64,000 nucleotides of DNA from Rhodeus uyekii (GCA_037043235.1 JAWRVZ010000253.1:513501-577500), one strand, 5' to 3'. Positions 48,181 to 59,363 are shown, counted from the stretch's first letter. A program made the numbers and translations. The notes: generated by a model not told the origin, from the sequence alone.

Positions 48181-48325
48181 ACTGTGCTCGTGTTGAGGTG
48201 CAGGTCCTTCATTTGATCTGGTTATGGCCCGGATCCAGCTGACTACGGTAATCTTGGGATAAACAGTTTTACAAATCATTTTACATGATTTGAAGAATAG
48301 AAATGTATAATGTGTTTTGTGTATA
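47862..48325 (-). mobile_element. L2 3'-UTR fragment, minus strand
   Basis: Reverse complement of the L2 3' UTR (AAACTCCAGCAGGAGACAGA, GGTTGGAGATTCATGATCTC, TTTTACATGATTTGAAGAAT). A (CT)n(GT)n tract has expanded inside it. Confidence 0.85.
48134..48180. repeat. (CT)n(GT)n microsatellite
   Basis: About 35 bp of CT followed by about 12 bp of GT. Confidence 0.95.
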
Positions 48326-48378
48326 ACTAACTGGGGCCCAGGTGAGGAAGCAGACAAACTGGCTGAACAGAGCGTCTG
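48326..48378 (+). mobile_element. L2 ORF1/ORF2 junction scrap, plus strand
   Basis: ACTAACTGGGGCCCAGGTGA + GGAAGCAGACAAACTGGCT matches 59363-59415 of the full-length L2. It is joined head-on to the minus-strand L2 3' UTR. Confidence 0.85.
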
Positions 48379-48774
48379 TGTTATGATTATGAGCTCTGCG
48401 CTCCCCTCCATGGCCACCAGATGGAGCTCACTCACTTATACTGACACTTCACTACACTACATTTCCCAGCAACCATCACACTGGACTGATTACACACACA
48501 CACCTGGACTTCATCACATTGTTTGCCACACCACCTGTTAGTAATCACCTGGACTATAAAGGACTGCCTCACCCTTCAGTCACGGCGAAGTCTTGATTTG
48601 CCGTAGCTATCAGTCTGAGCGTTATTTATCCTGTCTTGTCTGCCTGTTGCCATTTCTGCCTGTTACCCGTTATCTGATTCTGTCTGCCCGCCTTTGTGAC
48701 CCCTGCCTGGATTATTGACCATTCTTAATAAAGACATTGCAATTGGATCCCTGCCTGTGAGTCCATCTGTTACA
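48379..48774 (+). repeat. 5' LTR of a second repeat-ORF element
   Basis: TGTTATGATTATGAGC ... CATCTGTTACA (TG...CA). It contains a TATA-like CTATAAAGG near 48553, a poly(A) signal AATAAA at 48727-48732, and GGCGAAGTC matched by GACTTCGCC just after the LTR. No 3' LTR found. Confidence 0.7.
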
Positions 48775-48830
48775 GAAGACTTCGCCGCTCTAGATCCAGC
48801 TGTCTTTTTTTTTTCTTTTTTTTTTCGGCC

Positions 48831-50123
48831 ATGTCTGATCCAACCAACCAACCTGTCCCCCCAGCCATGGCCAAGAGGGCCATACACTGTTTTCTTGTTT
48901 TGGCAACCCTACGTGCCTGGAGGATGCACAGGGCTACCTCTGCCACTGCCACTGCCCCAGAGCCAGATCCAGAGATCCGCCAGCCAGAGCCAGATCCAGA
49001 GATCCGCCAGCCAGAGCCAGATCCAGAGATCCGCCAGCCAGAACCAGAGCCCGAGCTGCCGTGGCCCGACCCGCCAGAACCAGAGCCCGAGCTGCCGTGG
49101 CCCGACCCGCCAGAACCAGAGCCCGAGCGGTCGTGGCCCGACCCGCCGCTGGACTTCCGGGACATCCCAGCGCCGCCGCCGGCCGTCGCGGACTTCCCAG
49201 CGCCGCCGCCGGCCTTCGCGGATCTCCCCGAGCCTGCAACGACCCGTCAGCCAGAGCCGCCAGAGCCTGCAACGACCCGTCAGCCAGAGCCGCCAGAGCC
49301 TGCAACGACCCGTCAGCCAGAGCCGCCAGAGCCTGCAACAACCCGTCAGCCAGAGCCGCCAGAGCCTGCAACGACCCGTCAGCCAGAGCCGCCAGAGCCT
49401 GCAACGACCCGTCAGCCAGAGCCGCCAGAGCCTGCAACGACCCGTCAGCCAGAGCCGCCAGAGCCTGCAACGACCCGTCAGCCAGAGCCGCCAGAGCCTG
49501 CAACGACCCGTCAGCCAGAGCCAGAGCCTGCAACGACCCGTCAGCCAGAGCCAGAGCCTGCAACGACCCGTCAGCCAGAGCCGCCAGAGCCGCCAGAGCC
49601 TGCAACGACCCGTCAGCCAGAGCCGCCAGAGCCTGCAACGACCCGTCAACCAGAGCCAGAGCCTGCAACGACCCGTCAACCAGAGCCAGAGCCTGCAACG
49701 ACCCGTCAACCAGAGCCAGAGCCTGCAACGACCCGTCAACCAGAGCCAGAGCCTGCAACGACCCGTCAACCAGAGCCAGAGCCTGCAACGACCCGTCAAC
49801 CAGAGCCAGAGCCTGCAACGACCCGTCAACCAGAGCCAGAGCCTGCAACGACCCGTCAACCAGAGCCAGAGCCTGCAACGACCCGTCAACCAGAGCCAGA
49901 GCCTGCAACGACCCGTCAACCAGAGCCAGAGCCTGCAACGACGCGTCAGCCAGAGCCTGAGGTACCGTTTCCCACCCTATCCCACCCATTATCACCTCTG
50001 TCCCTGTCTGTGTCTGCCAGCCCTCCTGCCCTGTCTCTGCCAGAGATCGTCAGTCCTGCACCGCCACTGCATGTGCTCAGCTGGATGGTCCCGCCGCAGA
50101 TACTGCCGACTCCTAGACTTTGA
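48831..50123 (+). CDS. Repeat ORF (EPATTRQPEP units) of the LTR element
   Basis: 430 codons starting MSDPTNQPVPPAMAKRAIHC about 55 bp after the LTR. Layout: a short unique head, PDPEIRQPE x3, PEPELPWPDP x3, a PPAVADFPAPPPAFADLPE spacer, then about 22 units of 33 or 30 bp encoding PEPATTRQPEP or EPATTRQPEP, and a Ser/Pro/Leu tail. The other two plus frames and two minus frames are also open across the repeats, so openness alone is weak evidence. This frame is chosen for its ATG position relative to the LTR and its unique head and tail. No protease, RT or integrase. Confidence 0.55.
   Translation: MSDPTNQPVPPAMAKRAIHCFLVLATLRAWRMHRATSATATAPEPDPEIRQPEPDPEIRQPEPDPEIRQPEPEPELPWPDPPEPEPELPWPDPPEPEPERSWPDPPLDFRDIPAPPPAVADFPAPPPAFADLPEPATTRQPEPPEPATTRQPEPPEPATTRQPEPPEPATTRQPEPPEPATTRQPEPPEPATTRQPEPPEPATTRQPEPPEPATTRQPEPPEPATTRQPEPEPATTRQPEPEPATTRQPEPPEPPEPATTRQPEPPEPATTRQPEPEPATTRQPEPEPATTRQPEPEPATTRQPEPEPATTRQPEPEPATTRQPEPEPATTRQPEPEPATTRQPEPEPATTRQPEPEPATTRQPEPEPATTRQPEPEVPFPTLSHPLSPLSLSVSASPPALSLPEIVSPAPPLHVLSWMVPPQILPTPRL
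49225..49955. repeat. 33/30-bp coding-type minisatellite
   Basis: Units of CCTGCAACGACCCGTCAGCC + AGAGCCGCCAGAG (33 bp) pass into shorter 30-bp units with CAACCAGAGCCAGAG. The 3' block of ten 30-bp units is virtually identical. Confidence 0.95.
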
Positions 50124-50375
50124 ATGTTTATATTACATATAAAACGTGTAATAGTAAATAGTTATGTAATAGTAAATCAGAAGGATTTAATTCCTGTAGG
50201 CTACTTTAAAGGGCAATTTGATTATTATACTAATTATGTACGTTTCAGTTTCACCTTTCCTTGCGATATCAATAAACCTGTGGACAAGGAGCCAACTGTC
50301 TTCAGAGTCTTGATGTTAAGGAAGAGTTTATCTGGCTGTCAAAATATATACGGAACATAAACCGAGGACAGCACA

Positions 50376-50554
50376 ATATCTAAGTTACTACATATGCTCT
50401 CAATGGCAAACTTCAATGCAGAAAAGTTAGTTCTTGCACTCATGAGCTCAAGGCTAGATTACTGTAATGCTCTACTAGGTGGTTGCCCTGCACGCTAATA
50501 AACAAACTCCAGCTGCTCCAAAATGCAGCAGCTCGAGTTCTTACCAGGAAGTAT
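50376..50554 (+). pseudogene. L2 ORF2 fragment, left half around nested insertion
   Basis: Colinear with 61927-62110 of the intact L2 (ACATATGCTCTCAA, AAGGCTAGATTACTGTAATG, AAAATGCAGCAGCTCGAGTT). Ends in GTAT at 50551-50554; the same L2 resumes at 56099. Confidence 0.9.
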
Positions 50555-51206
50555 TGTTGGAGAAATTCATCCATTGTTAAAATTTTATCTGCAGAATTAG
50601 TGTAACACCATGCATCGCCACACCACCAGGGGGAGATCATGTTCACGGTCTATCTGTTACTGCCCCCTCTGCGACCACTTCCTGTCTAGGGACTATATCA
50701 GTACATGGATCTCCTATGGACTTGGCAAAGTATTGCCTATGGTCTGCACACCACTCTACAGCTGTACCGCATTACCTAGCCGTCTTGACTAGTGATGCTA
50801 ATGCTATGCTTGGTGTCATGCTATGTCGTGTTGCTATGCTTAAATTTATGTTGTGTCGTGTCTTCCAGTATTGCTTGTGGTATTGCCAATGACCTTGCAG
50901 GTAGCACAGCCCTGCTAAGCCATAGCTAATACCACTAGTGGTATTGTCTGTAACCTTGCAGTGTCACAGATCAAATGAAGGGAGGACTCAGGTTGCAGGG
51001 AAAGGTGGATTTAATAACAATAAGTAAATAAACAAACATACAAATGAAAGCACCCACGAGGGGGAAAACTAAAAACTAAAACACACTGTAAGAACACTCA
51101 CAAACCAACCGGATGAGACGGATTTACGGGGACCATGGAACCAGGAACAAAACAAGCCCGGATATAGAGAGACAACGACACAACAAACACTGAGGAATAT
51201 ATTGGG

Positions 51207-51518
51207 CAGTGTTTTTCAACCTTTTTTGAGCCAAGGTAAATTTTTCTTCATTGAAAAAACAAAAACAAGGCACACCACCAACCGAAAATGTTACAAAATT
51301 AAAATCTGTAACCTATATTAACAATATACAGTCATTCTTATTGAAGTGCCATGAATGAGAATCAAATAAACACAAAGAAAAAAGTATGTTATGATTAATT
51401 AGTTTTCAAAAAATTAGACGAAATTAAAATGAGGTGAAATTGAATAATTTTCCACGGCACACCTGACAATCTGTCACGGTACACTAGTGTACCACGGCAC
51501 AGTGGTTGAAAAACACTG
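51207..51518. mobile_element. Short hAT element, 312 bp
   Basis: Ends CAGTGTTTTTCAACC and, reversed, CAGTGTTTTTCAACCACTGT. Flanks ATATTGGG / ATATGGGC, an imperfect 8-bp duplication, right at the border of the element at 51523. Confidence 0.8.
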
Positions 51519-52877
51519 ATATGGGCCATTCTACAGAATTGGTGACATTTGGTGTCCCCCATCCAAAAAACACATTTGACAAGCATTTAAATATTCAAAT
51601 CTTAGATGTTTACTAAGATCCTTAAATTATTTATTGAAACGCACAATAATATTTAATATATTTAAAAGCTTTATATTTATAATATCATCATGTATTGGGT
51701 ACTTTCAATTAGGAGGTGGCAGTCCCAAACCCTTACATGTAAATTTCAACTTGTGAAAATGATATTTAAATATTCTTTGCAATTTTTTCCATTCTTGTTT
51801 TTAAATGCGTCTTTTTGTTTTGTTTTAAAAAATGAAGTTAAAAAAATTAGATTTTTTATTTTATTTTTAAATCATGAATCTTTATGTAAAAAACATGTCC
51901 CATATTTTCATGTCACAACCAAAACACTGAAAGTTTTAGTCCATTGGGTGAGACTGATTTTAACCACATGCCTACATTTTTGATCAGGAAATATTCCTAT
52001 GTCCCTCTCTCTCATATGCTATATGTTGAGTAGACTGATCCCATCATTTTGAGGTAAATGTGTTCTAAAGTCTGAAAATCTGTGTGTAACTTTAAGGAAT
52101 GTCACTACCAAACACATTTTTTCTGCTATTAAGATGGATGTTATTCCATAAAATGTAGTTTTTATATATGTGTACCACTGTTCTGACCAGTGATTGCTAA
52201 CCATGTGCTGATTTGCATCTTCGAGCTAGGATCAAAATTATCTACAAATTAATTAAATTAAATTAAATCTTCTAAATCTTTTAAATTAAATTATCTACTA
52301 GTGACACCATTGTTTTGGTAGTGACAAAAGGGAACACATAATGCTTTATTAATCGGTAATAAACACAAATTTTGAACACTGTAAAAAATCCAACTTATGT
52401 TTTGTATGACAAATTCAGCTTTTAAAGTTTAATCAACTATTTAAAAGGGAAAAAAAGTTTGTACAACTATTGGCCCTAAGTTGAGAAAACTCAAAAATGT
52501 TCTGCAGCTGGTTGAAAAACTTTTTTCTTTTTTTTTTTTTTTTACAGTTATGCAAATCATTATTACTGTAGTATTTTTTAGTAGTGTTTTAGTATGCAAG
52601 TTAAAATTATGTAATGTGATAAGGTTACTATTAAGGGTGCAGTCAATGATATGTAACAGACTGACTCTCATACCAGCGGACCAGGGTTTGAGTCCTGCTT
52701 GGAGCAGGCGATTCAAACAGGAGGGGTTATAGATATGATGATTGCGTTGGATTGTTAGGTTGTTGTCAATAATGTTAATTTCTATAAAGTTAGTATTAAT
52801 GCCTAGAAAGACCACAAGAGAGAGACAGAGAGTGTCTCTATGTGGTTCTGTATAATTATCTGAATGAATATGTTATA

Positions 52878-54534
52878 CACTCACCTAAAGGATTATTAGG
52901 AACACCTGTTCAATTTCTCATTAATGCAATTTTCTAATCAATCTAATCAACATGGCAGGAGCTTCAATGCATTTAGGGGTCAAGACAATCTCCTGAACTC
53001 CAAACTGAATGTCAGAATGGGAAAGAAAGGTGATTTAAGCAATGTTTAACGTGGCATGATTGTTGGTGCCAGACGGGCCGGTCTGAGTATTTCACAATCT
53101 GCTCAGTTACTGGGATTTTCACGCACAACCATTTCTAGGGTTTACAAAGAATGGTGTGAAAAGGGAAAAACATCCATTATGCGGCAGTCCTGTGGGTGAA
53201 AATGCCTTGTTGATGCTACAGGTCAGAGGTCATGGGCCGACTGATTCAAGCTGATAGAGGAGCAACTTTGACTGAAATAACCACTCGTTACAACTGAGGT
53301 TTGCAGCAAAGCATTTGTAAAGCTACAACACACACAACCTTGAAGCGGATGGGCTGCAACAGCAGAACACCCCACCGGGTACCACTCATCTCCACTACAA
53401 ATAGGAAAAAGAGGCTACAATTTGCACAAGCTCCTCAAAATTCGACAGTTGAAGACTGAAAAATGTTGCCTGGTCTGATGAGTCTCGATTTCTGTTGAGA
53501 CATTCAGATGGCAGAGTCAGAATTTGGCGTAAACAAAATGAGAACATGGATCCATCATGCCTTGTTACCACTGTGCAGGCTGGTGATGGTGGTGTAATGG
53601 TGTGGGGGATGTTTTCTTGGCACACTTTAGGCCCTTTAGTGCCAATTGGGCATCGTTTAAATGCCACGACCTGCCTGATCATTGTTTCTGACCATGTCCA
53701 TCCCTTAATGACCACCATGTACCCATCCTCTGATGCTGCTTCCAGCAGGATAATGCACCATGTCACAAAGCTCGAATCATTTCAAATTGGTTTCTTGAAC
53801 ATGACAACGAGTTCACTGCACTAAAATGGCCCCACAGTCACCAGATCTCAACCCAATAGAGCATCTTTGGGATGTGGTGGAACGGGAGCTTTGTGCCCTG
53901 GATGTGCATCCCACAAATCTCCATCAACTGCGAGATGCAATGATAACTATCAGATTGGGCCAAAATTTCAAAAGAATACTTTCAGCACCTTGTTGAATCA
54001 ATGCCACGTAGAATTGCAATTGCAATTGCAATGCCACGAGTGTACAATTCCTTTGTGTAAAACAGCACTTGGTAGCTCAGCCTTTTCAACTGTGGCCATC
54101 AGACGGTGGAATAATTTGCCAACAGAATTAACCACATGTGTGAATTTTAACATTTTTTCACATGAGGTCAAAAAATGACTTCTTTCGCAACAAACCTGTT
54201 TACATAATGTTTAGTACTATATTTGATGTGTATGTGAGAGTGTATTTTAAATGCATACCGAGGAATGATTAGAAGATGTGATTATTAATTTTATTTTTTT
54301 AGGATAAATGTATTAACTTGTTCTGTTTATATCAGCCTGCCCAGGGACTGCAGGTGTAAATTAGCACACATGCTATATACTGGTAAAATGCATCTCTCCT
54401 TTTCAAGGTTAATGTATATTTTACACTGTCCCTGTTTAAATAAATAAAGAAAATGAAATTAAGGCAGTTCTGAAGGTGAAAGGGGGTCAAACACAGTATT
54501 AGTATGGTGTTCCTAATAATCCTTTAGGTGAGTG
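52878..54534 (+). mobile_element. Tc1-like transposon with GGTGAGTG ends
   Basis: TA flanks (52876-52877, 54535-54536). Ends CACTCACCTAAAGGATTATT are perfectly inverted. Transposase remnants: GMIVGARRAGLSISQSAQLL, GFSRTTISRVYKEWCEKGK, RHSDGRVRIWRKQNENMDPS, GDGGVMVWGMFSWHTLGP, QQDNAPCHKA and HLVESMPRRI, with multiple frameshifts and stops. Confidence 0.93.
54033..54463 (+). mobile_element. LINE 3'-end fragment inside the Tc1 element
   Basis: Encodes a RRWNNLPTELTTCVNFNIFS C-terminus, then a 3' UTR with CTGCCCAGGGACTGCAGGTG and AAATAAATAAAG. It replaces the Tc1 region after MPRRI and abuts an AATTGC repeat. Confidence 0.65.
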
Positions 54535-56098
54535 TACGTGCTGACTGCATATGTGCAATATAATTAGTTATTTGTATTAACATAAAATGTTGAATGTTTG
54601 ATTCAACTATGGCAAACTAAGTATTGGGGTCACTACCAAAACATTACTGTCACTACCGAAAATGTGCTGTCACAACTAAAACATGGAAAGTTTTGTCAAA
54701 AATAAAGTATATTGAATTATCAACTAAGACGTTATGATAGTGTTTAGTTTAATGCATATTCAACCTAATGAATCCTTAACTTTGAAATCAGTATGATAAA
54801 CTTTATGCCTTCTACAAAGAAAGATTGGGTTCAAAATACAACAAATCTCATAAATGACACTTAAAATATTATTAAATTTGTCATTTTTATTGATTTAACC
54901 TGTAAAAAAAATTTTTTAAATAGAGAAAAAATATATTTACAAGGTTTATGTAAACAAAATCTTAATACGTCATTATAAGCCTGCTTAATTTATGATATAT
55001 TGTTGTGTTTTGGTAGTGACAAATTTGGGGTGAATGAAAATATTCCCGCATTTTCTGAAAATACAATTTGAGAAATAACCGCACAATTACTAGAAATGTA
55101 TACCTTGGATTTTGTACAATTTGCATACGTGCAAAATTTGTGGGGGAAAAATAAAAAATTTCAATATGGTTTCAACTCTGTTTTATCACCAATTCTGTAG
55201 AATGGCCCATATAGGGAACACATGAGGAAAGGTAACGAGCAGAAACAGCTGGGATCAATCAAGGGAAATTAGGGAACAAGATGGGAGTGGTTTCACAATC
55301 ACAAGACACAACAAAGTGGCAGTGTCAGAGCTCTGTCAACCAACAGACTAGAAACCCAAACTGAAATGACAGAACCCTGACATACAGGTAGCACAGCCTT
55401 ACTAGGCCATGTTCATTGACATGTCTAGCTAATGTCATGTCTTTTGTTGCCAAGTTTAGCCCATTGTATGTCTTAATGTTGCCATGCCTTGTTCTCACTA
55501 TGTCTCACTTTATGTCTGAACTGATTCTTTGTTTCCGACCTTATGCCTGAATAACGTTTCTGATCTGGATTGTCCTTAAATAAATCTGCACTTGGATTCT
55601 ATTCGGCTTTACGCCGTGCCTTTCATTACAGTGACCATAAACTCATTTGAACTCTGAGCATTGTAACCTTGTAAATGTTAGACTCAGCGTTGGGTCTGTT
55701 TGTTAGCCTTGAAAATGATGAAAAGTATCAGGTGAGCCCTTGGGAACATGACCAGGGATTGAACAAAGGTTACTGAATTGGTAGAGATGGTCAAAAGTCT
55801 TTTGTTTAAAAAACAGCTGATTATTTTCCAAAAATAAAAATGAAGAGATCTATGAAAAATATTAGATGGTTGCAGAACACCAAGGTCAAGCCAAAAGACA
55901 AAGATACTTAGGAGAAATCTTATTGGATACAGGATGATAAGAAAAGGGTACAGTATAATGTGTGGTGTAAAGTTAGATGATGAGACATGGTGATCTGAGC
56001 CTGTAATAAAGACAAAATCTTTGAAGACTTGGAATCTGCGACTCAGAGCCTTTTTTCCTAAACTGAGTTGAACTTGTGCAGATTTGCTACGACAGTAT

Positions 56099-56477
56099 AA
56101 GCATATTAGCCCGGTTCTGTCAACACTGCATTGATTCCTATTAAACAACGTATACGTTTTAAAATCTTGCTATTTACTTACAAAGCATTAAATGGTTTAG
56201 CTCCACAGTACTTGAGCGATCTCTTAACACATTATAGTGCTTCACGTCTATTGCGATCCCAAAATACTGACCAGCTTATAATACCTAGAATATCAAAGTC
56301 AACTGCTGGCGGTCGATCCTTTTCCTATTTAGCTCCTAAATTCTGGAACAGTCTTCCTATTACAGTTCGGGAAGCAGACACACTCTGTCAGTTTAAATGT
56401 AGACTAAAAACACATCTCTTCAACCTGGCATACACATAACGCATTATACAAACATTTTTAATCCAAATCATGTAAAA
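56099..56477 (+). pseudogene. L2 ORF2 end, right half around nested insertion
   Basis: GLAPQYLSDLLTHYSASRLL, SFSYLAPKFWNSLPITVREA, THLFNLAYT and stop, then L2 3' UTR up to 56477, where new sequence begins (GCGTATTTACCATTAGGCAA). Confidence 0.92.
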
Positions 56478-57324
56478 TCAGTCGCGTATTTACCATTAGG
56501 CAAGGGTAGGCAATTGCATAGGGCCCCGACCATGCAAGGGCACCAACAAGCAGCCATTCCCAACAACTATTGCACTTCTTGTTATCATTACATATTTATA
56601 GAAACAATTTAATTTACTTTAGTTTATTTTACTTTAATTTAATTTAGTTAGAAAAAACACCTAAAAACAGTGACAGAGTGGTTGATGCTTTTATTTGGCA
56701 AAAGCCAAGCTTTTCTCCAGATGACATGTGTCAGAAGAGAACCCCAATAGAATTTATGTATAGAATATGCTTATTATTACATTTCCGATCTAAAATGTCA
56801 ATCCCACCTAATCATAAAGCCGGATAGACACTGTTGCTTTTATTGAATTTAAGGTGATTTTTAATGAATTGGGTTAAACCTGCTGGGATGGCTTTCATCA
56901 GGGTGTTATATTCCTTAATGGGACTGGAAAGTTATGGAAATTCATAAATTGCTCATAAGTATGAATATTATCAAAGTCATCAAATATTATTGTTATTGTT
57001 AGACCAACTAGGAAAGAAAAGAGATTTACTTCTAACTGTTATATGGACATTGTTCCAAAGGAGAACTCTGTGTGGGGAAAAGCTACGGACAAAACACAAT
57101 TTCCATGAAAGAAGGCTTTGTTGATGGAAGTTAGATAAAACATTTTTATAAAGTTAAATTTCAAAAGGAAAGACAGGAAGTTTGTTGAGGTTATTATTTG
57201 GAATGAAAAATCATAATGATATACTGTGTTCATATAAGGCATCTTTTCAGCCAGTTTACTTTAAAGGTGTTTACAGCATCTGCAAAGTCTAAAAAGTTAA
57301 GCCCACCTTCGTCTCTGCCAGAAA
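56478..57324 (-). mobile_element. Repeat-derived sequence with L1-like remnant
   Basis: 56478-56540 resembles a DNA-transposon end (TAGGCAATTGCATAGGGCCC). 56990-57320 on the minus strand reads GGLNFLDFADAVNTFK and NKAFFHGNC-type segments reminiscent of the C-terminal part of L1-clade ORF2. Boundaries not fixed. Confidence 0.35.
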
Positions 57325-57656
57325 TAAACTAAACTTAAAAATGAAATGCCCACGTGGGGGAAAACATTACTTAAACTTGGAAACATAACATTAAACAAAC
57401 AAACCGGATGGGGCCGGTATACACAGACCAAGGAAACATTGCAAGAAACGAAACACCACACAGGACAGTAAACACACTGGGATTAAATAGGGACACATGA
57501 GGAGAGGTAATGAGCTTAGAACAGCTGACAACACTCAAGGGAAACGAGGTAACAAGGTGGGCTGGGTTAAACAATGACAAGACACAACAAAGGAGCAGTG
57601 TCAGAGCTCTGTCAACCAACACACTAGAAACCCAAACTGGAGACAGAACCCTGACA
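57325..57656 (-). repeat. LTR-B family fragment
   Basis: Shares most of its length with the LTR at 50962-55382 and ends CAGAACCCTGACA. It replaces the 3' tail of the minus-strand L2. Confidence 0.75.
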
Positions 57657-57660
57657 TATG

Positions 57661-58203
57661 TGTTAAGTTTCCCCAACTGAGCAAGCCAGAGGCAACAGCG
57701 GCAAGGAACCAAAACTCCAGCAGGTGACGGAATGAATGAAGAACGGAATGGAGAAAAAACCTTTGGAGAAACCAGGCTCAGTCGGGGGACCAGTTCTCCT
57801 CTGACCAACAGCCAAACAGTGCATGATTATTATATTGACAACAATTCAAGTCCAATATTAAGTCCAATTTGGTCCGGTTGGAGATGGATTCATGATCTAC
57901 ACAGGGGAGGGATTAGTAAAGTCACGGTTTCCGCAGACACTTCAGGGCTGTGTTGTGCTCGTGTCCAGGTGCAGGTCCTTCATCTGATCTGGATACAGCC
58001 CGGATCAGGCTGACCACGGTAACCTCGGAATAAACAGAGACTAATATCAGCGTAGATGCCATTCTTCTTCTGATGTATCGAGTCCATCAGATGTTATGGG
58101 AATGTTCCTGGTTCTGGCTGACCTAAATTATGCAGCCTAACAATCATTATACATGATTTGGATTAAAAATGTATGTATAATGTGTTATCTGTATGCCAGG
58201 TTG
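57661..58203 (-). mobile_element. Host L2 copy, 3' UTR half
   Basis: Reverse complement of the L2 3' UTR up to the stop-codon region (GTATGCCAGGTTG). It continues on the far side of the full-length L2 at 63130. Confidence 0.9.
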
Positions 58204-58493
58204 TGCACTGCTGCTGCTATTTCCTGTTTCCTGTTTGCTCGAGTGGATTGCGTCTGTTTGCGTCGTTTAAACTTGTTTTTGTTTTGGATTTTAAACTCGA
58301 CGTTCGTTCATATTGCTAAATACAATACTAGATTATTTAATAAATTATAATCGTTAGCTTTAATCTAGTCGCTAAACGCGCTAGCATTGTGCTATCTTAC
58401 TGTCCGTGCATACAGCGTTTTTCTCGCTCGCGTCTTTTTCCCGACTTCATCAAACAACTGGTCAACAAGTTGGATCAACACACGCGGTGAGTC

Positions 58494-59363
58494 ATGTCAT
58501 CTTCTTTAGCAATTGTTACATGCACTGCCTGCTTCATGCATAGTTTGTCTGTCTCTGTCAGCTGTGAAGGGTTCACATGTGATAAATGTAGGGACATAAT
58601 TAGGCTGACAGAGAAGGTTTCAGAATTAGAGACACGCATCCAAACTTTAATTGAGGATAGTAAGAATGCAAGGGCTTTAGATACTACTTTGGATGCGACT
58701 AGCTTAGCAAACCCTGTACATTGTTCGGTTCCGGCTGTAGAGCCCGTGCAGCAGGGCAACTGGGTGACTGTGAGACGGCATAATCGCGGGTCAAAAAGCC
58801 ACTGTTCCATTCCGATTAGAACATCAAACAGGTTCTCCCCACTCAGTGACGCACCCACTGAGAAACCTGTTGAAAGTGCCCTAGTGATTGGCGATTCTAT
58901 TACTCGGAATGTGAAAATAGAGACTCCAGCCACCATAGTCACATGTTTGCCGGGAGCCAGAGCGCCTGACGTCAAAGCAAATTTAAAAGTGCTGGCTAAG
59001 GCTAATCGTAAATATTCTAAGATTGTTATTCACGTCGGCGCTAATGATGTCCGACTTCGCCAGTCGGAGATCACTAAAACTAATATTAAAGAGGTGTGTG
59101 AACTCGCAAGTACGATGTCAGGCACTGTAATTTGCTCTGGACCTCTCCCTATGCGCAGGAGTGATGAGATGCTTAGCAGATTATCCTCACTCAATGGCTG
59201 GATGTCTAAGTGGTGCCCGCAGAATAACATAGGGTTCATAGACAATTGGAAAAGTTTTTGGGGCAGACCTGACCTGTTAAAAAGAGATGATATTCATCCC
59301 ACCTGGGATGGTGCCGCTCTTCTCTCTAGTAATTTGGCATATAGTCTTAGAGCTAAACCTTGA
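58494..59363 (+). CDS. L2 ORF1 protein with SGNH-esterase domain
   Basis: 289 aa. The N-terminus has cysteines spaced CTAC (10-13) and CEGFTCDKC (24-32), possibly zinc-binding, then a short coiled coil (about 35-56, LTEKVSELETRIQTLIED). The C-terminal half is an SGNH/GDSL hydrolase: VIGDSITRN (Ser135), VIHVGANDV (Gly182, Asn184) and RDDIHPTWDG (Asp265, His268). Esterase-type ORF1 proteins with a coiled coil are established for CR1/L2-clade LINEs, including zebrafish L2. They are thought to act in nucleic-acid and lipid binding during retrotransposition. ORF1 ends in UGA followed by CUA. Confidence 0.9.
   Translation: MSSSLAIVTCTACFMHSLSVSVSCEGFTCDKCRDIIRLTEKVSELETRIQTLIEDSKNARALDTTLDATSLANPVHCSVPAVEPVQQGNWVTVRRHNRGSKSHCSIPIRTSNRFSPLSDAPTEKPVESALVIGDSITRNVKIETPATIVTCLPGARAPDVKANLKVLAKANRKYSKIVIHVGANDVRLRQSEITKTNIKEVCELASTMSGTVICSGPLPMRRSDEMLSRLSSLNGWMSKWCPQNNIGFIDNWKSFWGRPDLLKRDDIHPTWDGAALLSSNLAYSLRAKP

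Larger units (their letters stand above)
51523..55208. mobile_element. TIR element with GGGCCATTCTACAG ends
   Basis: GGGCCATTCTACAGAATTGG + TGA at 51523 recurs as a perfect reverse complement at the right end (55186-55208). ATAT lies on both sides. Net length is about 2.0 kb after removing the Tc1 insertion. No transposase recognised. Superfamily open (TA or ATAT target). Confidence 0.75.
50962..55382 (-). mobile_element. LTR-B solo LTR, interrupted
   Basis: TGTCACAGATCAAATG ... AACCCTGACA in two parts (50962-51198, 55213-55382), flanked by TGCAG / TACAG. A related fragment lies at 57325-57656 (ACACATGAGGA-AGGTAA, GACAAGACACAACAAAG, GCAGTGTCAGAGCTCTGTCA). Confidence 0.7.
50601..55630 (+). 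mobile_element. LTR-A (solo-LTR-like), interrupted
   Basis: Starts TGTAACACCATGCATCG and ends TTTCATTACA. The two parts, 50601-50961 and 55388-55630, are joined once LTR-B is removed. Has TTAAATAAATC near its end. Flanking bases do not show a clean target duplication. Confidence 0.55.
50555..56094 (+). mobile_element. LTR-like insertion (LTR-C) in L2, carrying further insertions
   Basis: Begins TGTTGGAGAAATTCATCC and ends GCTACGACA, flanked by GTAT (50551-50554 and 56095-56098), splitting one L2 copy. Net of nested insertions it is about 510 bp, with AATAAAG near the 3' side, consistent with a solo LTR. Confidence 0.65.

Noticed and set aside
48909..49995. Long minus-strand open frames of about 336 and 353 codons across the 30/33-bp repeats
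   Set aside because: They are reverse frames of a stop-free minisatellite, lie opposite the LTR-linked ORF and have no unique domain.
52660..52725. tRNA gene suggested by GGGTTTGAGTCC (B-box-like)
   Set aside because: No matching A box or cloverleaf stems could be built; at most a diverged SINE scrap.
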